NCBI RefSeq assembly: GCF_001273835.1
Contig: NZ_JHEI01000135.1
Span: forward strand, 1 to 64,000
Direction: 5' to 3'
Origin: Leucobacter celer subsp. astrifaciens
GTDB taxonomy: Bacteria; Actinomycetota; Actinomycetes; Actinomycetales; Microbacteriaceae
Length of the DNA stretch: 64,000 nucleotides
Shown here: piece after piece, positions 17,350 through 25,990 of the stretch
How the letters are laid out: each line of letters starts with the position of its first letter
How positions within the stretch are numbered: position 1 is the stretch's first letter
Position numbers and translations under genes: made by a program
The notes under the pieces: model-generated
The model's input: only the letters and a program-made list of their open reading frames with translations
What the model was told of the DNA's origin: nothing
Databases searched by the model: none

Positions 17350-19158
17350 CTATCCTATCGAATCCGGATGGGATCCACGCTCCTGACGCGCGGCACCGTC
17401 GGCATCCTCCGACGCCTCATCCACTCGGGCGCCGCGCTCCCGCGCGAAGCGCTGCGCCTCGCGCACCTTCTTGCGCAGCACCTTGTCGCTCTTGCCCCGC
17501 TCGCCGACCACCTCGGGGGTCCAGACCTCACCCGATGCCGCGCCGCCCAGATCGGGAAGCCAGCTGGCCAGGTCGTCATCGGTGAACTCGCCCTTGGAGG
17601 CGCGCCGCTTGAGCTCGGGCAGCACCGTTCCGGGTGCGAGCCTGCGCGCCGTGATGAGGAAGCCGGTGTGAGCCACCATGCGGTGATCCGGCCGCACCGC
17701 GAGCCCCTCGACGTGCCAGCCGCGCACCATGGTCTCCGAGGACTGCGGGTGGGTGAACGAGCCGCTGCGACGGATCCCCTCGGCCGTGCGCGAGAGCTGC
17801 GTCACCGTGGCCACGTAGCAGATCAGCACCCCGCCGGGCGAGAGCGCCTCTGCCGCGACGTCCACGCACTCCCACGGCGCGAGCATGTCGAGCACGACCC
17901 GGTCGACGCTGCCCGGCGGGCAGGTGGAGGGCAGCGTCTCCTGCAGGTCGCCGACGGTGACGGTCCAGTTCTCCGGCGCCCGGCCGGCGAAGGCCGCGAC
18001 GTTGCCGCGAGCGACATCGGCGAACTCCTCGCGGCGCTCGAACGAGTGCAGCCGCCCCTCGGGGCCGATCCCGCGCAGCAGGTGCAGCGACAGCGCTCCG
18101 GACCCGACGCCGGCCTCGACCACGCGGGCGCCCGGGAAGATGTCGGCGAGCGAGAGGATCTGCGCCGCGTCCTTCGGGTAGACGATCGCCGCTCCGCGCG
18201 GCATCGACATCACGAAGTCCGAGAGCAGCGGGCGCAGCGCCAGGTACTCCTCGCCGCTGCTGTTCACCACCACCGAGGCGTCGGGAAGCCCCACGATCTC
18301 CGAGTGGCGGATCATGCCGCGGTGGCTGTGGAACTCGCCGCCCTCGACGAGGGTGATGGTGTTGAGGCGCCCCTTCGGGCCCGTGAGCTGCACACGGTCG
18401 CCGTAGCCGAGCGGGCCGCGAGGCGCCGGTGTCGCGGCGAGCAGGCCGGGAAGCCCGGACCCGTCGCTCTCTGAGGGCTGCTGCCGCAGGAGGGCGAAGC
18501 GCGCGGCGACGCGTTCGGCGTCCACACCGGCGAGCGTCGGCCACAGCTCGTGCGCCGAGGCCTTCGAGAGATCGACCAGGTTGGGCACTCCGATGGCGAT
18601 CGCACCGGAGGCCCGGGCGGAGCCGAGCCCCGGAGCCGAATCCTCGATCGCCACGCAGTCCTCGATCGCCACGCCGAGCAGTTCCGCGCCGCGCAGATAG
18701 GGCTCCGGGTGGGGCTTCTCGTGGGCGACCTCGTCGCCGGTGACGCTGGCGACGAACGAGCCGGCGGGCAGCATCTCGAGCACCACATCGGCGATCGAGC
18801 GCACCGACATCGTCACGAGCGCGCTGGGAATGCCGGCCTCGGCGAGCGACGCCAGGAGCTCGAGGGCGCCCGGGCGCCACTCCGGCTCGGAACCGCGCAG
18901 ACCCGCGATCACCCCGTCCGCCCACTCCGAGATGATCTCGTCGGCCTCGAGCGGCACGCCCAGCTCCTGGAACAGCGCGGCGGCGGCCCGCAGCCCGGAG
19001 CCGACCATGCGCTCGCTCATCTCGGGGCTCAGCTCGATCCCGTAGCGGGCCAGCATGGCGAGCTCCGCGGTGAGCCAGAGCGGCTCGGAATCGATCAGGG
19101 TGCCGTCCATGTCCCACAGCACGGCGGCCGGGGCGGTTCGAGTAGGAATCGCGCTCAT
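17350..19158 (-). CDS. trmI: HAD phosphatase-TrmI (tRNA m1A58 methyltransferase) fusion
   Basis: A single 602-residue reading frame joins two enzymes. Residues 1-215 are a HAD hydrolase: DMDGTL is motif I, TMS is motif II and IEDSAPGLGSA carries motif IV. Residues 255-550 are TrmI, which methylates A58 of tRNA, with the SAM-binding motif VVEAGVGSGALSLHLLRG and the N-terminal beta domain LTGPKGRLNTI. A Lys/Arg-rich tail follows. No stop or frameshift lies between the halves. The ATG at 19156-19158 follows TAGACT by seven bases, which suggests a leaderless message. The HAD substrate is unknown. In mycobacteria trmI is a separate gene next to the proteasome cluster, which is absent here. Confidence 0.88.
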   Translation of the reverse strand: MSAIPTRTAPAAVLWDMDGTLIDSEPLWLTAELAMLARYGIELSPEMSERMVGSGLRAAAALFQELGVPLEADEIISEWADGVIAGLRGSEPEWRPGALELLASLAEAGIPSALVTMSVRSIADVVLEMLPAGSFVASVTGDEVAHEKPHPEPYLRGAELLGVAIEDCVAIEDSAPGLGSARASGAIAIGVPNLVDLSKASAHELWPTLAGVDAERVAARFALLRQQPSESDGSGLPGLLAATPAPRGPLGYGDRVQLTGPKGRLNTITLVEGGEFHSHRGMIRHSEIVGLPDASVVVNSSGEEYLALRPLLSDFVMSMPRGAAIVYPKDAAQILSLADIFPGARVVEAGVGSGALSLHLLRGIGPEGRLHSFERREEFADVARGNVAAFAGRAPENWTVTVGDLQETLPSTCPPGSVDRVVLDMLAPWECVDVAAEALSPGGVLICYVATVTQLSRTAEGIRRSGSFTHPQSSETMVRGWHVEGLAVRPDHRMVAHTGFLITARRLAPGTVLPELKRRASKGEFTDDDLASWLPDLGGAASGEVWTPEVVGERGKSDKVLRKKVREAQRFARERGARVDEASEDADGAARQERGSHPDSIG

Positions 19159-19291
19159 CCCAGCAAGTCTACCGATCTGCACGCCGCTCGTTCGCTGGCC
19201 GCGGAGTCCTCCAGGGCCGAACGCGCGGAACACGCACCCTGCAGCCGATATCCTGGTGCACATCCGTCCCGACCCAGAGGAGCGCCGCTTC

Positions 19292-20365
19292 GTGACCGCA
19301 TCCGCCGCACAGTACCCTCGCGTACTCATCGCCGCCTTCCAGGGCTGGAGCGACGCCGGCGACGCGACCACCGAGGTGCTGCAGCACCTCGGCGAGCTGC
19401 TCGAGGCCGAGGTGCTGCACGTGATCGGCTCCGAGGGATACGTCGATTTCCAGGTGCACCGGCCCCGGCTCGTCCTGGACGCGTCCGGCAAGCGCGAACT
19501 CGAGTGGCCGGACACGCGCCTGTACGGCAAGGTGGAGCGCCCCGGGGAACTCCGCCGGGCCGATGCTGAGGCCCCGGCGGACTCCGACGCCGCGACCGAG
19601 ACCGTGCACCGGCTCGACGGCAGCCCGGTCACCGACCTGTTCCTGCTCGCGGGGGTCGAACCGGCACGCGACTGGCAGAACTTCGCCGACGAGATCGTGG
19701 AGCTCGTCGACGTGTGGGCGATCGACATCGTGATCCTGCTCGGGGCGATGTTCTCCGATGCGCCGCACTCCCGCCCCATCGTGACGACGCTCACCTCGGA
19801 GAGCGCGGAGCTGCGCACCCAGACCGGGGCCGAGCGCAGCAGCTACGAGGGGCCGGCAGGCATCTCGGCCGTCGTCGACCTCGCGCTCACGGAGGCGGGG
19901 ATCCCGCCCGTCTCGCTGTGGGCCCACGTGCCCCACTACGTGCACAGCACCCCCTCGCCCAAGGCCACGCTCGCGCTGCTCGACAAGCTGGAGGAGCTGC
20001 TCGACGTGGTGATCCCCCGCGGCGAGCTGCTGGTCCAGGCGAACGAGTGGGAGGCCAACATCAACCGCATCGCCGCGGCCGACGAGGAGATGTCGCGCTA
20101 CATCCGCCGTCTCGAGGAGTCGCGGGACGAGGCGCTCGCCGCCGAGACGACGGGAGACGCGATCGCGCTGGAGTTCGAGAAGTTCCTCGAGCGCGATCGC
20201 CAGAATCCCGCCATCGCGGATCCGCCGCTCTCGAGTGCCGTCGGCGGAGACGACGGCTCCGCAGACGACGATGCCGCAGACGCGGGCTCAGGCGACACAG
20301 CCGCCGAGAAGGACCCGGATCGGGATCCTCCCGCCGAAGAGGGCCCCGGCTCCGCCGAGTCCTGA
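19292..20365 (+). CDS. PAC2-family protein
   Basis: A 357-residue protein of the PAC2 family, related to archaeal and eukaryotic proteasome-assembly chaperones but widespread in Actinobacteria, where its job is unsettled. FQGWSDAGDA near residue 15 and HVPHYVHSTPSPKA near residue 220 are family landmarks. The last 60 residues are acidic and low-complexity (SSAVGGDDGSADDDAADAGS). The GTG at 19292-19294 has GAGGAG ten bases upstream. It is divergent from the HAD-TrmI gene. PAC2 is retained here although no proteasome genes lie nearby. The gene ends at the hairpin at 20384-20407. Confidence 0.87.
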   Translation: MTASAAQYPRVLIAAFQGWSDAGDATTEVLQHLGELLEAEVLHVIGSEGYVDFQVHRPRLVLDASGKRELEWPDTRLYGKVERPGELRRADAEAPADSDAATETVHRLDGSPVTDLFLLAGVEPARDWQNFADEIVELVDVWAIDIVILLGAMFSDAPHSRPIVTTLTSESAELRTQTGAERSSYEGPAGISAVVDLALTEAGIPPVSLWAHVPHYVHSTPSPKATLALLDKLEELLDVVIPRGELLVQANEWEANINRIAAADEEMSRYIRRLEESRDEALAAETTGDAIALEFEKFLERDRQNPAIADPPLSSAVGGDDGSADDDAADAGSGDTAAEKDPDRDPPAEEGPGSAES

Positions 20366-20383
20366 CCACCGCTCCAGTCGAAC

Positions 20384-20407
20384 CGCCTGGCCGGCTTCGG
20401 CCGGGCG
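20384..20407 (+). terminator. hairpin after the PAC2 gene
   Basis: A 10-bp stem with one G-T pair (20384-20393 with 20398-20407) closes a GCTT loop, starting 19 bases past the stop codon. It lacks a clear T-run. It may stop both this transcript and the convergent mshC transcript. Confidence 0.55.
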
Positions 20408-20531
20408 ATCCGCTTCAATCGGGGTCGGCGCAGGAGATGCGGAACGTCATGAGCGGGGCGGCCTCCTCTGCCTTACACGTGCAACAGGACTCAGGGGTTC
20501 ACGCCGCCCTCAGCGCTCCACGTCCGGCCGC

Positions 20532-21791
20532 TCAGAGCTCCACGCCCAGCAGTGCCAGCACGGCCGTCGCCACGAGACCGGGATCGTCCACGCCTCGGTC
20601 GAGGGCTGCGTCGAGCGTGGCGAGCATCACGGGCGTGTCGAGATCGTTGGCGAGCGCCGCTCGCAGCTGCTGCAGCACCCACGCAGACGAGGCGGGGTCC
20701 TCACTCGAGCGCCGCAGCCCCTCGCGCCACGCCTCGAGTCGCCGCGTCGCGGTGTCGAGGTCGCTGTCCTGCCACTCCCACTCCGAGCGGTAGTGGTGGG
20801 CCAGCAGCCCGAGCCGGATGGCCGAGGGATCCGCGGCCGCAACGCTCTGGGTGCCGTCGAGCAGCCTGGACACGAACACCAGATTGCCGCGGGACTTCGA
20901 CATCTTGTGCCCCTGATACGACACGAGCCCCGCGTGGCAGTACGCGTGCGCGAGCGGCGTCCCCGAGAGCGCCGTCGCGTGCGCCGCCGTGTACTCGTGG
21001 TGCGGGAAGATGAGGTCCGATCCGCCGCCCTGCACGGTGAAGGCCCCGCCGAGCGCGCGCGTCGCGATGACCGAGCACTCGATATGCCAGCCGGGGCGCC
21101 CCTCTCCCACGGGCGACTCCCAGCTCGGCTCGCCGGCGCGCGCGGCGCGCCACAGCAGCGGATCGAGCGGATTGCGCTTGCCCGGACGATCGGGGTCGCC
21201 GCCGCGCTCCGCGCTCAGCCGCAGCATGAGCTGGCGGTCGTAGGGCGCGACGTCGCCGAGCCGCCACTGCGACGCCTCCTCGGCGGCATCGGTGTCGAAG
21301 TAGACGTCCTCTCCCGCGGCATCCTCGGTGGGCACCCGGTAGGCGAGACCGCGCTCGAGCAGCTCGCGCACGGCTCCGGCGATCTCGTCGATCTGCTCGG
21401 TCACCGCGACGTAGTGCTCGGGCGGGATCATGCCCATGCGGTGCATGTCGGAGCGGAAGAGGCCGATCTGCTCGTCGGCGAGCTCCCGCCAGTCGACGCC
21501 CGTATCGGCGGCTCGCTCCAGCAGCGGATCGTCCACGTCGGTGATGTTCTGCGCGTACACGGTCTCGATGCCGGCGTCGCGCCACGCCCGCTGCATGAGA
21601 TCGAACGCGAGGTAGGTGAAGGCGTGACCCAGGTGGGTCGCATCGTAGGGTGTGATGCCGCAGACGTAGAGCAGAGCCCGCCCCTCGGGGATCGCGGGGT
21701 GCTCGAGACGACCGCTCGCGGTGTTGAAGAGCTTGGGGATGATCCCGTCGCCCGGCAGCTGCGGGACGACGGGCGGGGTCCAGGTTCTCAC
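20532..21791 (-). CDS. mshC: mycothiol ligase MshC (Cys:GlcN-Ins ligase)
   Basis: A 419-residue ATP-dependent ligase that joins cysteine to glucosaminyl-inositol in mycothiol synthesis. It descends from cysteinyl-tRNA synthetase: the HIGH-like site is THLGH near residue 54 and KMSKS is near residue 290. The zinc-site cysteine is in [16 protein letters not shown]. The MshC-typical start ([14 protein letters not shown]) separates it from CysS. Its start overlaps the uppP stop by 4 nt. Its presence means the cell makes mycothiol, which fits the CPWC oxidoreductase at 27526-28149. A neighbouring uppP is usual in Actinobacteria. Confidence 0.95.
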   Translation of the reverse strand: MRTWTPPVVPQLPGDGIIPKLFNTASGRLEHPAIPEGRALLYVCGITPYDATHLGHAFTYLAFDLMQRAWRDAGIETVYAQNITDVDDPLLERAADTGVDWRELADEQIGLFRSDMHRMGMIPPEHYVAVTEQIDEIAGAVRELLERGLAYRVPTEDAAGEDVYFDTDAAEEASQWRLGDVAPYDRQLMLRLSAERGGDPDRPGKRNPLDPLLWRAARAGEPSWESPVGEGRPGWHIECSVIATRALGGAFTVQGGGSDLIFPHHEYTAAHATALSGTPLAHAYCHAGLVSYQGHKMSKSRGNLVFVSRLLDGTQSVAAADPSAIRLGLLAHHYRSEWEWQDSDLDTATRRLEAWREGLRRSSEDPASSAWVLQQLRAALANDLDTPVMLATLDAALDRGVDDPGLVATAVLALLGVEL

Positions 21792-22675
21792 AGGCCGACT
21801 CCGTTCGTCGCTGCGACCGCGGCGGCGCCCTGCGCGACCGCGGTACCGCCTTCAGCGCTCAGCACGCCCGTGCCCAGCAGCACCATGATCACGACGCCGA
21901 GCAGCACCCGGTACACCACGAAGGGCATGAAGCTGCGCTTCGAGATGTAGCTCATGAAGAACTTGATCACGAAGATCGCGACCACGAAGGCGATCGCCGA
22001 GGCCACGATCGTCATCGACATGGGGGCGCCGCCGCTGGGCTCGCGGATCTCCTTGAAGAGCTGGTAGAACCCCGAGCCGAGCACCGCGGGAATCGCGAGC
22101 AGGAAGGAGTAGCGGGCCGCAGCCTCGCGCTTGTAGCACATCAGCAGGCCGGCGGTGATCGTGCCCCCCGACCGGGAGACGCCCGGGATCAGCGCCAGCG
22201 CCTGGGCGAAGCCGTAGATGAGACCGTGCTTCCAGGTGAGCTGTTCGAGTGGACGGACCTTGCGGCCGACCCGATCGGCGACGCCGAGCAGCAGGCCGAA
22301 GACGATGAGCGTGGTCGCGACGAACCAGAGCGAGCGCAGCGTGGTCTCGATCTGATCCTGGAAGAGCAGGCCGAGCACCACGATCGGCAGGGTGCCGAGG
22401 ATGATCCACCACCCGATGAGGGCGTCGGGATCCCTGCGCTGCACGCGGCCCGAGAGCGACTGGAACCAGCGCCCGATGATGCGCACGATGTCGCGCCAGA
22501 AGAACACGATGACCGCTGCCTCGGTGCCGATCTGCGTGATCGCGGTGAACGCCGCCCCGGCGTCGCCGATGCCGAGCAGTTCGCTCGCGATGCGCAGGTG
22601 GGCGCTCGACGAGATCGGGAGGAACTCGGTGAGCCCCTGGATGATGCCGAGGAGGATCGCCTCGAAGATTCCCAT
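21788..22675 (-). CDS. uppP: undecaprenyl-diphosphatase UppP
   Basis: A 295-residue membrane phosphatase (BacA type) that recycles undecaprenyl diphosphate to the monophosphate carrier for peptidoglycan synthesis and gives bacitracin resistance. Motif 1, [18 protein letters not shown], is near the N-terminus, and [10 protein letters not shown] (near residue 165) is motif 2. About eight membrane helices are seen. AAAGGA lies four bases before the ATG at 22673-22675. It is co-transcribed with mshC, whose ATG overlaps its stop. Confidence 0.96.
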   Translation of the reverse strand: MGIFEAILLGIIQGLTEFLPISSSAHLRIASELLGIGDAGAAFTAITQIGTEAAVIVFFWRDIVRIIGRWFQSLSGRVQRRDPDALIGWWIILGTLPIVVLGLLFQDQIETTLRSLWFVATTLIVFGLLLGVADRVGRKVRPLEQLTWKHGLIYGFAQALALIPGVSRSGGTITAGLLMCYKREAAARYSFLLAIPAVLGSGFYQLFKEIREPSGGAPMSMTIVASAIAFVVAIFVIKFFMSYISKRSFMPFVVYRVLLGVVIMVLLGTGVLSAEGGTAVAQGAAAVAATNGVGL

Positions 22676-22748
22676 CGTTTCCTTTCATGGCGGAAGCAGC
22701 GCACCGCTTCTGATTCGGGCCGCCGTCCAGAATAGCCCAGCGCGTCGC

Positions 22749-24086
22749 TCAGTAGGTGCGCAGCAGGTCCACGAGCACACGATGCCCGAAGTCGAGCGCC
22801 TCGAGCGGCACCCGCTCGTCGACGCCGTGGAACATGCCGGGGAAGTCGAGGTCGGCCGGCAGTCGCAGCGGCACGAAGCCGTATCCGGTGATGCCGAGCC
22901 GCGAGAGCGCCTTGTTGTCGGTGCCGCCGGAGAGCAGATACGGCAGCACTCGGGCCTCAGGATCGGCGCGCCGCAGGCAGGCCGTCATCGCATCGACGAG
23001 CTCGCCGCCGAACGGCACCTCGAGCCCGATGTCGGAGTTCACGGTCTCGATCTCGATGTCGGGACCGACGATGCGCTGCACCTCGGCGAGCACGTCGGCC
23101 TGCTCGGCGGGCAGCGAGCGCACGTCGACGAGCGCCTCGGCCGTGTCCGGGATCACGTTGTGCTTGTAGCCGGCGGTGAGCACCGTCGGGTTGCTCGTGT
23201 TGCGCAGGCTCGCCTGGATGAAGCCGCCGCCCGTGCCGAGCCGCACCACCAGCTCGTCGGGCGACACCTCGCGCGGGTTCTCGCCGAGGATCGCGGCGAC
23301 CTCGTCGAGCAGCTCGCGGGTCGTGTCGCAGAGCACGAGCGGCCACTCGTGCCGCCCGAGCGCGGCGATCGCCTCGGCCAGGCGCGTGACCGCGTTGTCG
23401 TGCCACACCCGGGACCCGTGGGCGGCGGTGCCGCGGGCCCGCAGCCGGATCCAGTCGAGCGCCTTCTCACCGGTCTGGACGAGATAGGCGCGGGTGCCCG
23501 CGATATCGATGGAGTAGCCGCCCACCTCGCTGATGGCGGTCGCCGCGCCGGCGAAGAGCTCGGGGTGGTTCGCGACCAGGTGGTGGGCGCCGTAGATCCC
23601 GCCGTTCTCCTCGTCCGCGAAGAAGGCGAGGATGATCTCGCGCCGCGGCAGCTCCCCCGCGCGCAGCAGCTCCGCGACGGCGGTCAGCATCATCGCGTCC
23701 ATGTCCTTCATGTCGACCGCGCCCCGGCCCCAGAGCATGCCGTCCTTCACCTCGCCGGCGAAGGGATCGACGCTCCAGTTCGCCGGATCCGCGGGGACGA
23801 CGTCGAGGTGACCGTGCAGCACCAGGGCGGGCAGCGCGGAGTCGGCGCCCGGCACACGCGCGATCACGCTCGCGCGCCCCGGCACCGACTCGAAGATCTG
23901 CGGTTCGAGCCCGAGATCGCGCAGATAGGCCGCGACGTACTCGGCCGCCGGCAGCTCGGGCTCGGCGTCTCCCCCACCGCGGTTGGTGGTGTCGATGCGG
24001 ATCAGATCGCGCGCCACACGAGCGGTCTCGGAGAGCGGCGGTTCGGTCGATTCTGGGCGCTCGGGCTCCGTGATCTCGATGCTCAT
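22749..24086 (-). CDS. M20/M25/M40-family metallopeptidase
   Basis: A 445-residue zinc peptidase or deacylase of the M20 family, probably cytoplasmic. Zinc-site residues are in HGHLDVVPA (near residue 98), GRGAVDMKD, FFADEENGG (the catalytic Glu and a ligand) and FPGMFHGVDE near the end. The dimerisation lid lies between residues 215 and 330. The substrate cannot be told; relatives include dipeptidases and carboxypeptidases. The ATG at 24084-24086 lies six bases after TACGCT, so the message is probably leaderless. The mycobacterial counterpart Rv2141c lies in the same relative place near uppP. Confidence 0.87.
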   Translation of the reverse strand: MSIEITEPERPESTEPPLSETARVARDLIRIDTTNRGGGDAEPELPAAEYVAAYLRDLGLEPQIFESVPGRASVIARVPGADSALPALVLHGHLDVVPADPANWSVDPFAGEVKDGMLWGRGAVDMKDMDAMMLTAVAELLRAGELPRREIILAFFADEENGGIYGAHHLVANHPELFAGAATAISEVGGYSIDIAGTRAYLVQTGEKALDWIRLRARGTAAHGSRVWHDNAVTRLAEAIAALGRHEWPLVLCDTTRELLDEVAAILGENPREVSPDELVVRLGTGGGFIQASLRNTSNPTVLTAGYKHNVIPDTAEALVDVRSLPAEQADVLAEVQRIVGPDIEIETVNSDIGLEVPFGGELVDAMTACLRRADPEARVLPYLLSGGTDNKALSRLGITGYGFVPLRLPADLDFPGMFHGVDERVPLEALDFGHRVLVDLLRTY

Positions 24087-24204
24087 GATCCCAGCGTAGC
24101 CGGAGCCCCGGCCCCCGGCGTGCCGTGTGACGCCGGAACACGATACGCTCGCAGAGTGTGCCGCCACGGGTCGCGGCGATATCGACAGCACGGAGGTGAC
24201 CACG

Positions 24205-25149
24205 GTGAGTGCCGCGCGCCTGCCCGTTGCCGGTTTTCTGCTCGCGATCGGTTCGGCGGCGAGCTTCGCGCTCTCCGGCATCTTCGCGAGCGCGCTCATC
24301 TCGGCGGGCTGGAGCGCCGGCGCGGCCGCCTCGGCGCGCATCCTCGTCGCGGCGCTCATACTCGCCGTGCCGACCGTGCTCGCCCTGCGCGGGAAGTGGG
24401 ATCTCGTGCGGCGGGCCTGGTGGCCGATCCTGCTCTTCGGACTGCTGGCCGTGGCCGGATGCCAGCTCGCCTTCTTCCTGGCGGTCGAGTTCATCCCGCC
24501 GAGCCTCGCGCTGCTCATTGAGTTCATGGGCCCGGTGCTGCTGATGCTCTGGATGTGGCTGCGTACCCGGGTCGCGCCGTCGGGCGTGACGCTGCTCGGG
24601 GCCGCCATCGCGGTCCTGGGCCTCATCGCGGTCTCCGGCGTCGGCTTCGGGGGCGCGCTGCACCCGCTCGGCATCCTGTTCGCGCTCATCGCGGCGATCG
24701 GCAACGCCGCCTACTACGCCACCGGCGCCGCGAGCGGCCACGGGATCCCGCCGCTGCCCTTCGTGGGCCTCGGGCTCGCCGTGGCGGCCGTCGCGCTGGT
24801 CATCGCGAGCGCGATCGGCCTGCTCCCCTTCACCGTCACCGACGCCGCGCCGGTCATCGCGAGCGTCGAACTCTCGCCGGTCGCCGTCGTCGCGGGCATG
24901 GCGCTGATCTCGACGGTGGTGGCGTACGTGCTCGGCGTATCGGCCTCCCGCCGTCTCGGAGCCACCGTGGCCAGCTTCACGGGGTACTCGGAGCCCCTGT
25001 TCGGCATCTTCTGGACCATCGTGCTGCTCGCGGTCGTGCCCTCGGGGGCGCAATGGATCGGCGCCGCGCTCATCGTGGCGGGAGTCGTCACCGTCAAGGT
25101 CGGCGAGCTGCTGGGCGCGCGGAAGCGAAGAGCGCCCTCGTCTAGTTGA
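24205..25149 (+). CDS. EamA/DMT-superfamily transporter
   Basis: A 314-residue inner-membrane transporter with ten hydrophobic helices arranged as two EamA repeats, about residues 6-140 and 150-305. Relatives export amino acids, nucleosides or other metabolites; the substrate is not predictable. The GTG at 24205-24207 is chosen because an almost ideal GGAGGTGA lies five bases upstream (24192-24199). TACGCT at 24144-24149 is a likely -10 box, leaving a short leader of about 50 bases. The last 8 bases overlap the end of the small convergent gene at 25142. Confidence 0.87.
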   Translation: MSAARLPVAGFLLAIGSAASFALSGIFASALISAGWSAGAAASARILVAALILAVPTVLALRGKWDLVRRAWWPILLFGLLAVAGCQLAFFLAVEFIPPSLALLIEFMGPVLLMLWMWLRTRVAPSGVTLLGAAIAVLGLIAVSGVGFGGALHPLGILFALIAAIGNAAYYATGAASGHGIPPLPFVGLGLAVAAVALVIASAIGLLPFTVTDAAPVIASVELSPVAVVAGMALISTVVAYVLGVSASRRLGATVASFTGYSEPLFGIFWTIVLLAVVPSGAQWIGAALIVAGVVTVKVGELLGARKRRAPSSS

Positions 25150-25297
25150 ACATGAACGTCGACGCGCAGGTGCCGAACGCGATGACGAATGCGGCGAAGA
25201 GCACGAGCGTCACCCACGCCTTCGGCGGCAGATCCTGCGGCGACTCCTCGGAGCTGTTCGCGATTCGCTCGTCCTCACGATCCGTCGGCGACGTCAC
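25142..25297 (-). CDS. small single-span membrane protein (51 aa)
   Basis: A 51-residue protein with a polar N-terminus and one hydrophobic helix (WVTLVLFAAFVIAFGTCAS). The GTG at 25295-25297 overlaps the stop of the upstream membrane-protein gene in a GTGA junction, which is the main reason to accept it as real. Its last codons overlap the end of the EamA gene on the other strand by 8 bases. No family is recognised. The paired arrangement suggests a partner of the 156-residue protein. Confidence 0.6.
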   Translation of the reverse strand: MTSPTDREDERIANSSEESPQDLPPKAWVTLVLFAAFVIAFGTCASTFMFN

Positions 25298-25764
25298 AGC
25301 GCGCTCGCGATCCTGGAGATGTCGGTGGCCATGGCGATGGCGAGGATCACGAACACGATGGCGATGAACCAGGTGTACATCCAGCGATAGCGGTGGTCGC
25401 CGATCCAGAACCGCCGCACGCTGATCACGCCGTTCACCCCTGCGACGAGGCACAGCAGGATGCCGACGGGAGCGGCGAACACCCCGGCGAAGCCGAGGAT
25501 GGGAACGAGGATCGGCACGAGCAGGTACGTGATCAGGCAGCGCACCCCGGAGACGACCATGGAGACGCGGAAGCCGCGATGCGCCTCGCGCTCCACACGC
25601 GGAGAGCGGTCCACCTCGCGAACGCGCAGCAGCGCTCGCATGAACCGGTCGGCCGCCGACCGTTCCGGCGCGGGTGCTCCCGCAGCGGGGGCCGCCTCGA
25701 CGGGGATCGTCTCGGTCTCGGACCGTCGATCCTGCTGAGACGGCGGTGCGCTCACGGAGGTCAT
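25294..25764 (-). CDS. conserved membrane protein, unknown function (156 aa)
   Basis: A 156-residue protein with a Pro/Ala/Glu-rich N-terminal third (residues 1-40), an amphipathic segment and three to four membrane helices (from about residue 68). Small conserved membrane proteins of this layout occur in Microbacteriaceae, but I do not recognise a named family. It is followed by the 51-residue protein through a GTGA overlap, so the two are probably produced together. Confidence 0.65.
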   Translation of the reverse strand: MTSVSAPPSQQDRRSETETIPVEAAPAAGAPAPERSAADRFMRALLRVREVDRSPRVEREAHRGFRVSMVVSGVRCLITYLLVPILVPILGFAGVFAAPVGILLCLVAGVNGVISVRRFWIGDHRYRWMYTWFIAIVFVILAIAMATDISRIASAL

Positions 25765-25865
25765 CGCTTCCCCTCAATCGGTTCGTCATGGACTGCAGGC
25801 TGAGGCCCGCTGGACGGATCGCCTGCGCGCTCCAGCCTAACAAGCTCTCGCTCGGATCGCGCTGG

Positions 25866-25990
25866 CTGCGTCAGGACTGGCAGCACGCGCGCGCACGACG
25901 CAGCGCGCTGCACCGAGGGCGAGACGCCCTCGGGAGCTGCCATGGACAGCCAGAAATGGCTGTCCACCTGACTGCGTCAGGACTGGCAGC
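25866..25990. repeat. 19-base direct repeat flanking a hairpin-rich segment
   Basis: The sequence ctgcgtcaggactggcagc occurs at 25866-25884 and again at 25972-25990, 106 bases apart. The second copy contains the last codons and stop of the nei2 gene. Between the copies lie a perfect 10-bp stem with a GAAA loop (25943-25966), an 8-bp stem (25913-25920 with 25926-25933) and the 12-base palindrome GCAGCGCGCTGC (25900-25911). The first hairpin may terminate nei2. The pattern fits either a partial duplication of the gene end or a small inserted element with target duplication. Confidence 0.8.

Noticed and set aside
19159..19818. N-terminal extension of the HAD-TrmI frame
   Set aside because: The extra 220 codons are Ser/Arg-rich, lack a domain and lie opposite the PAC2 gene.
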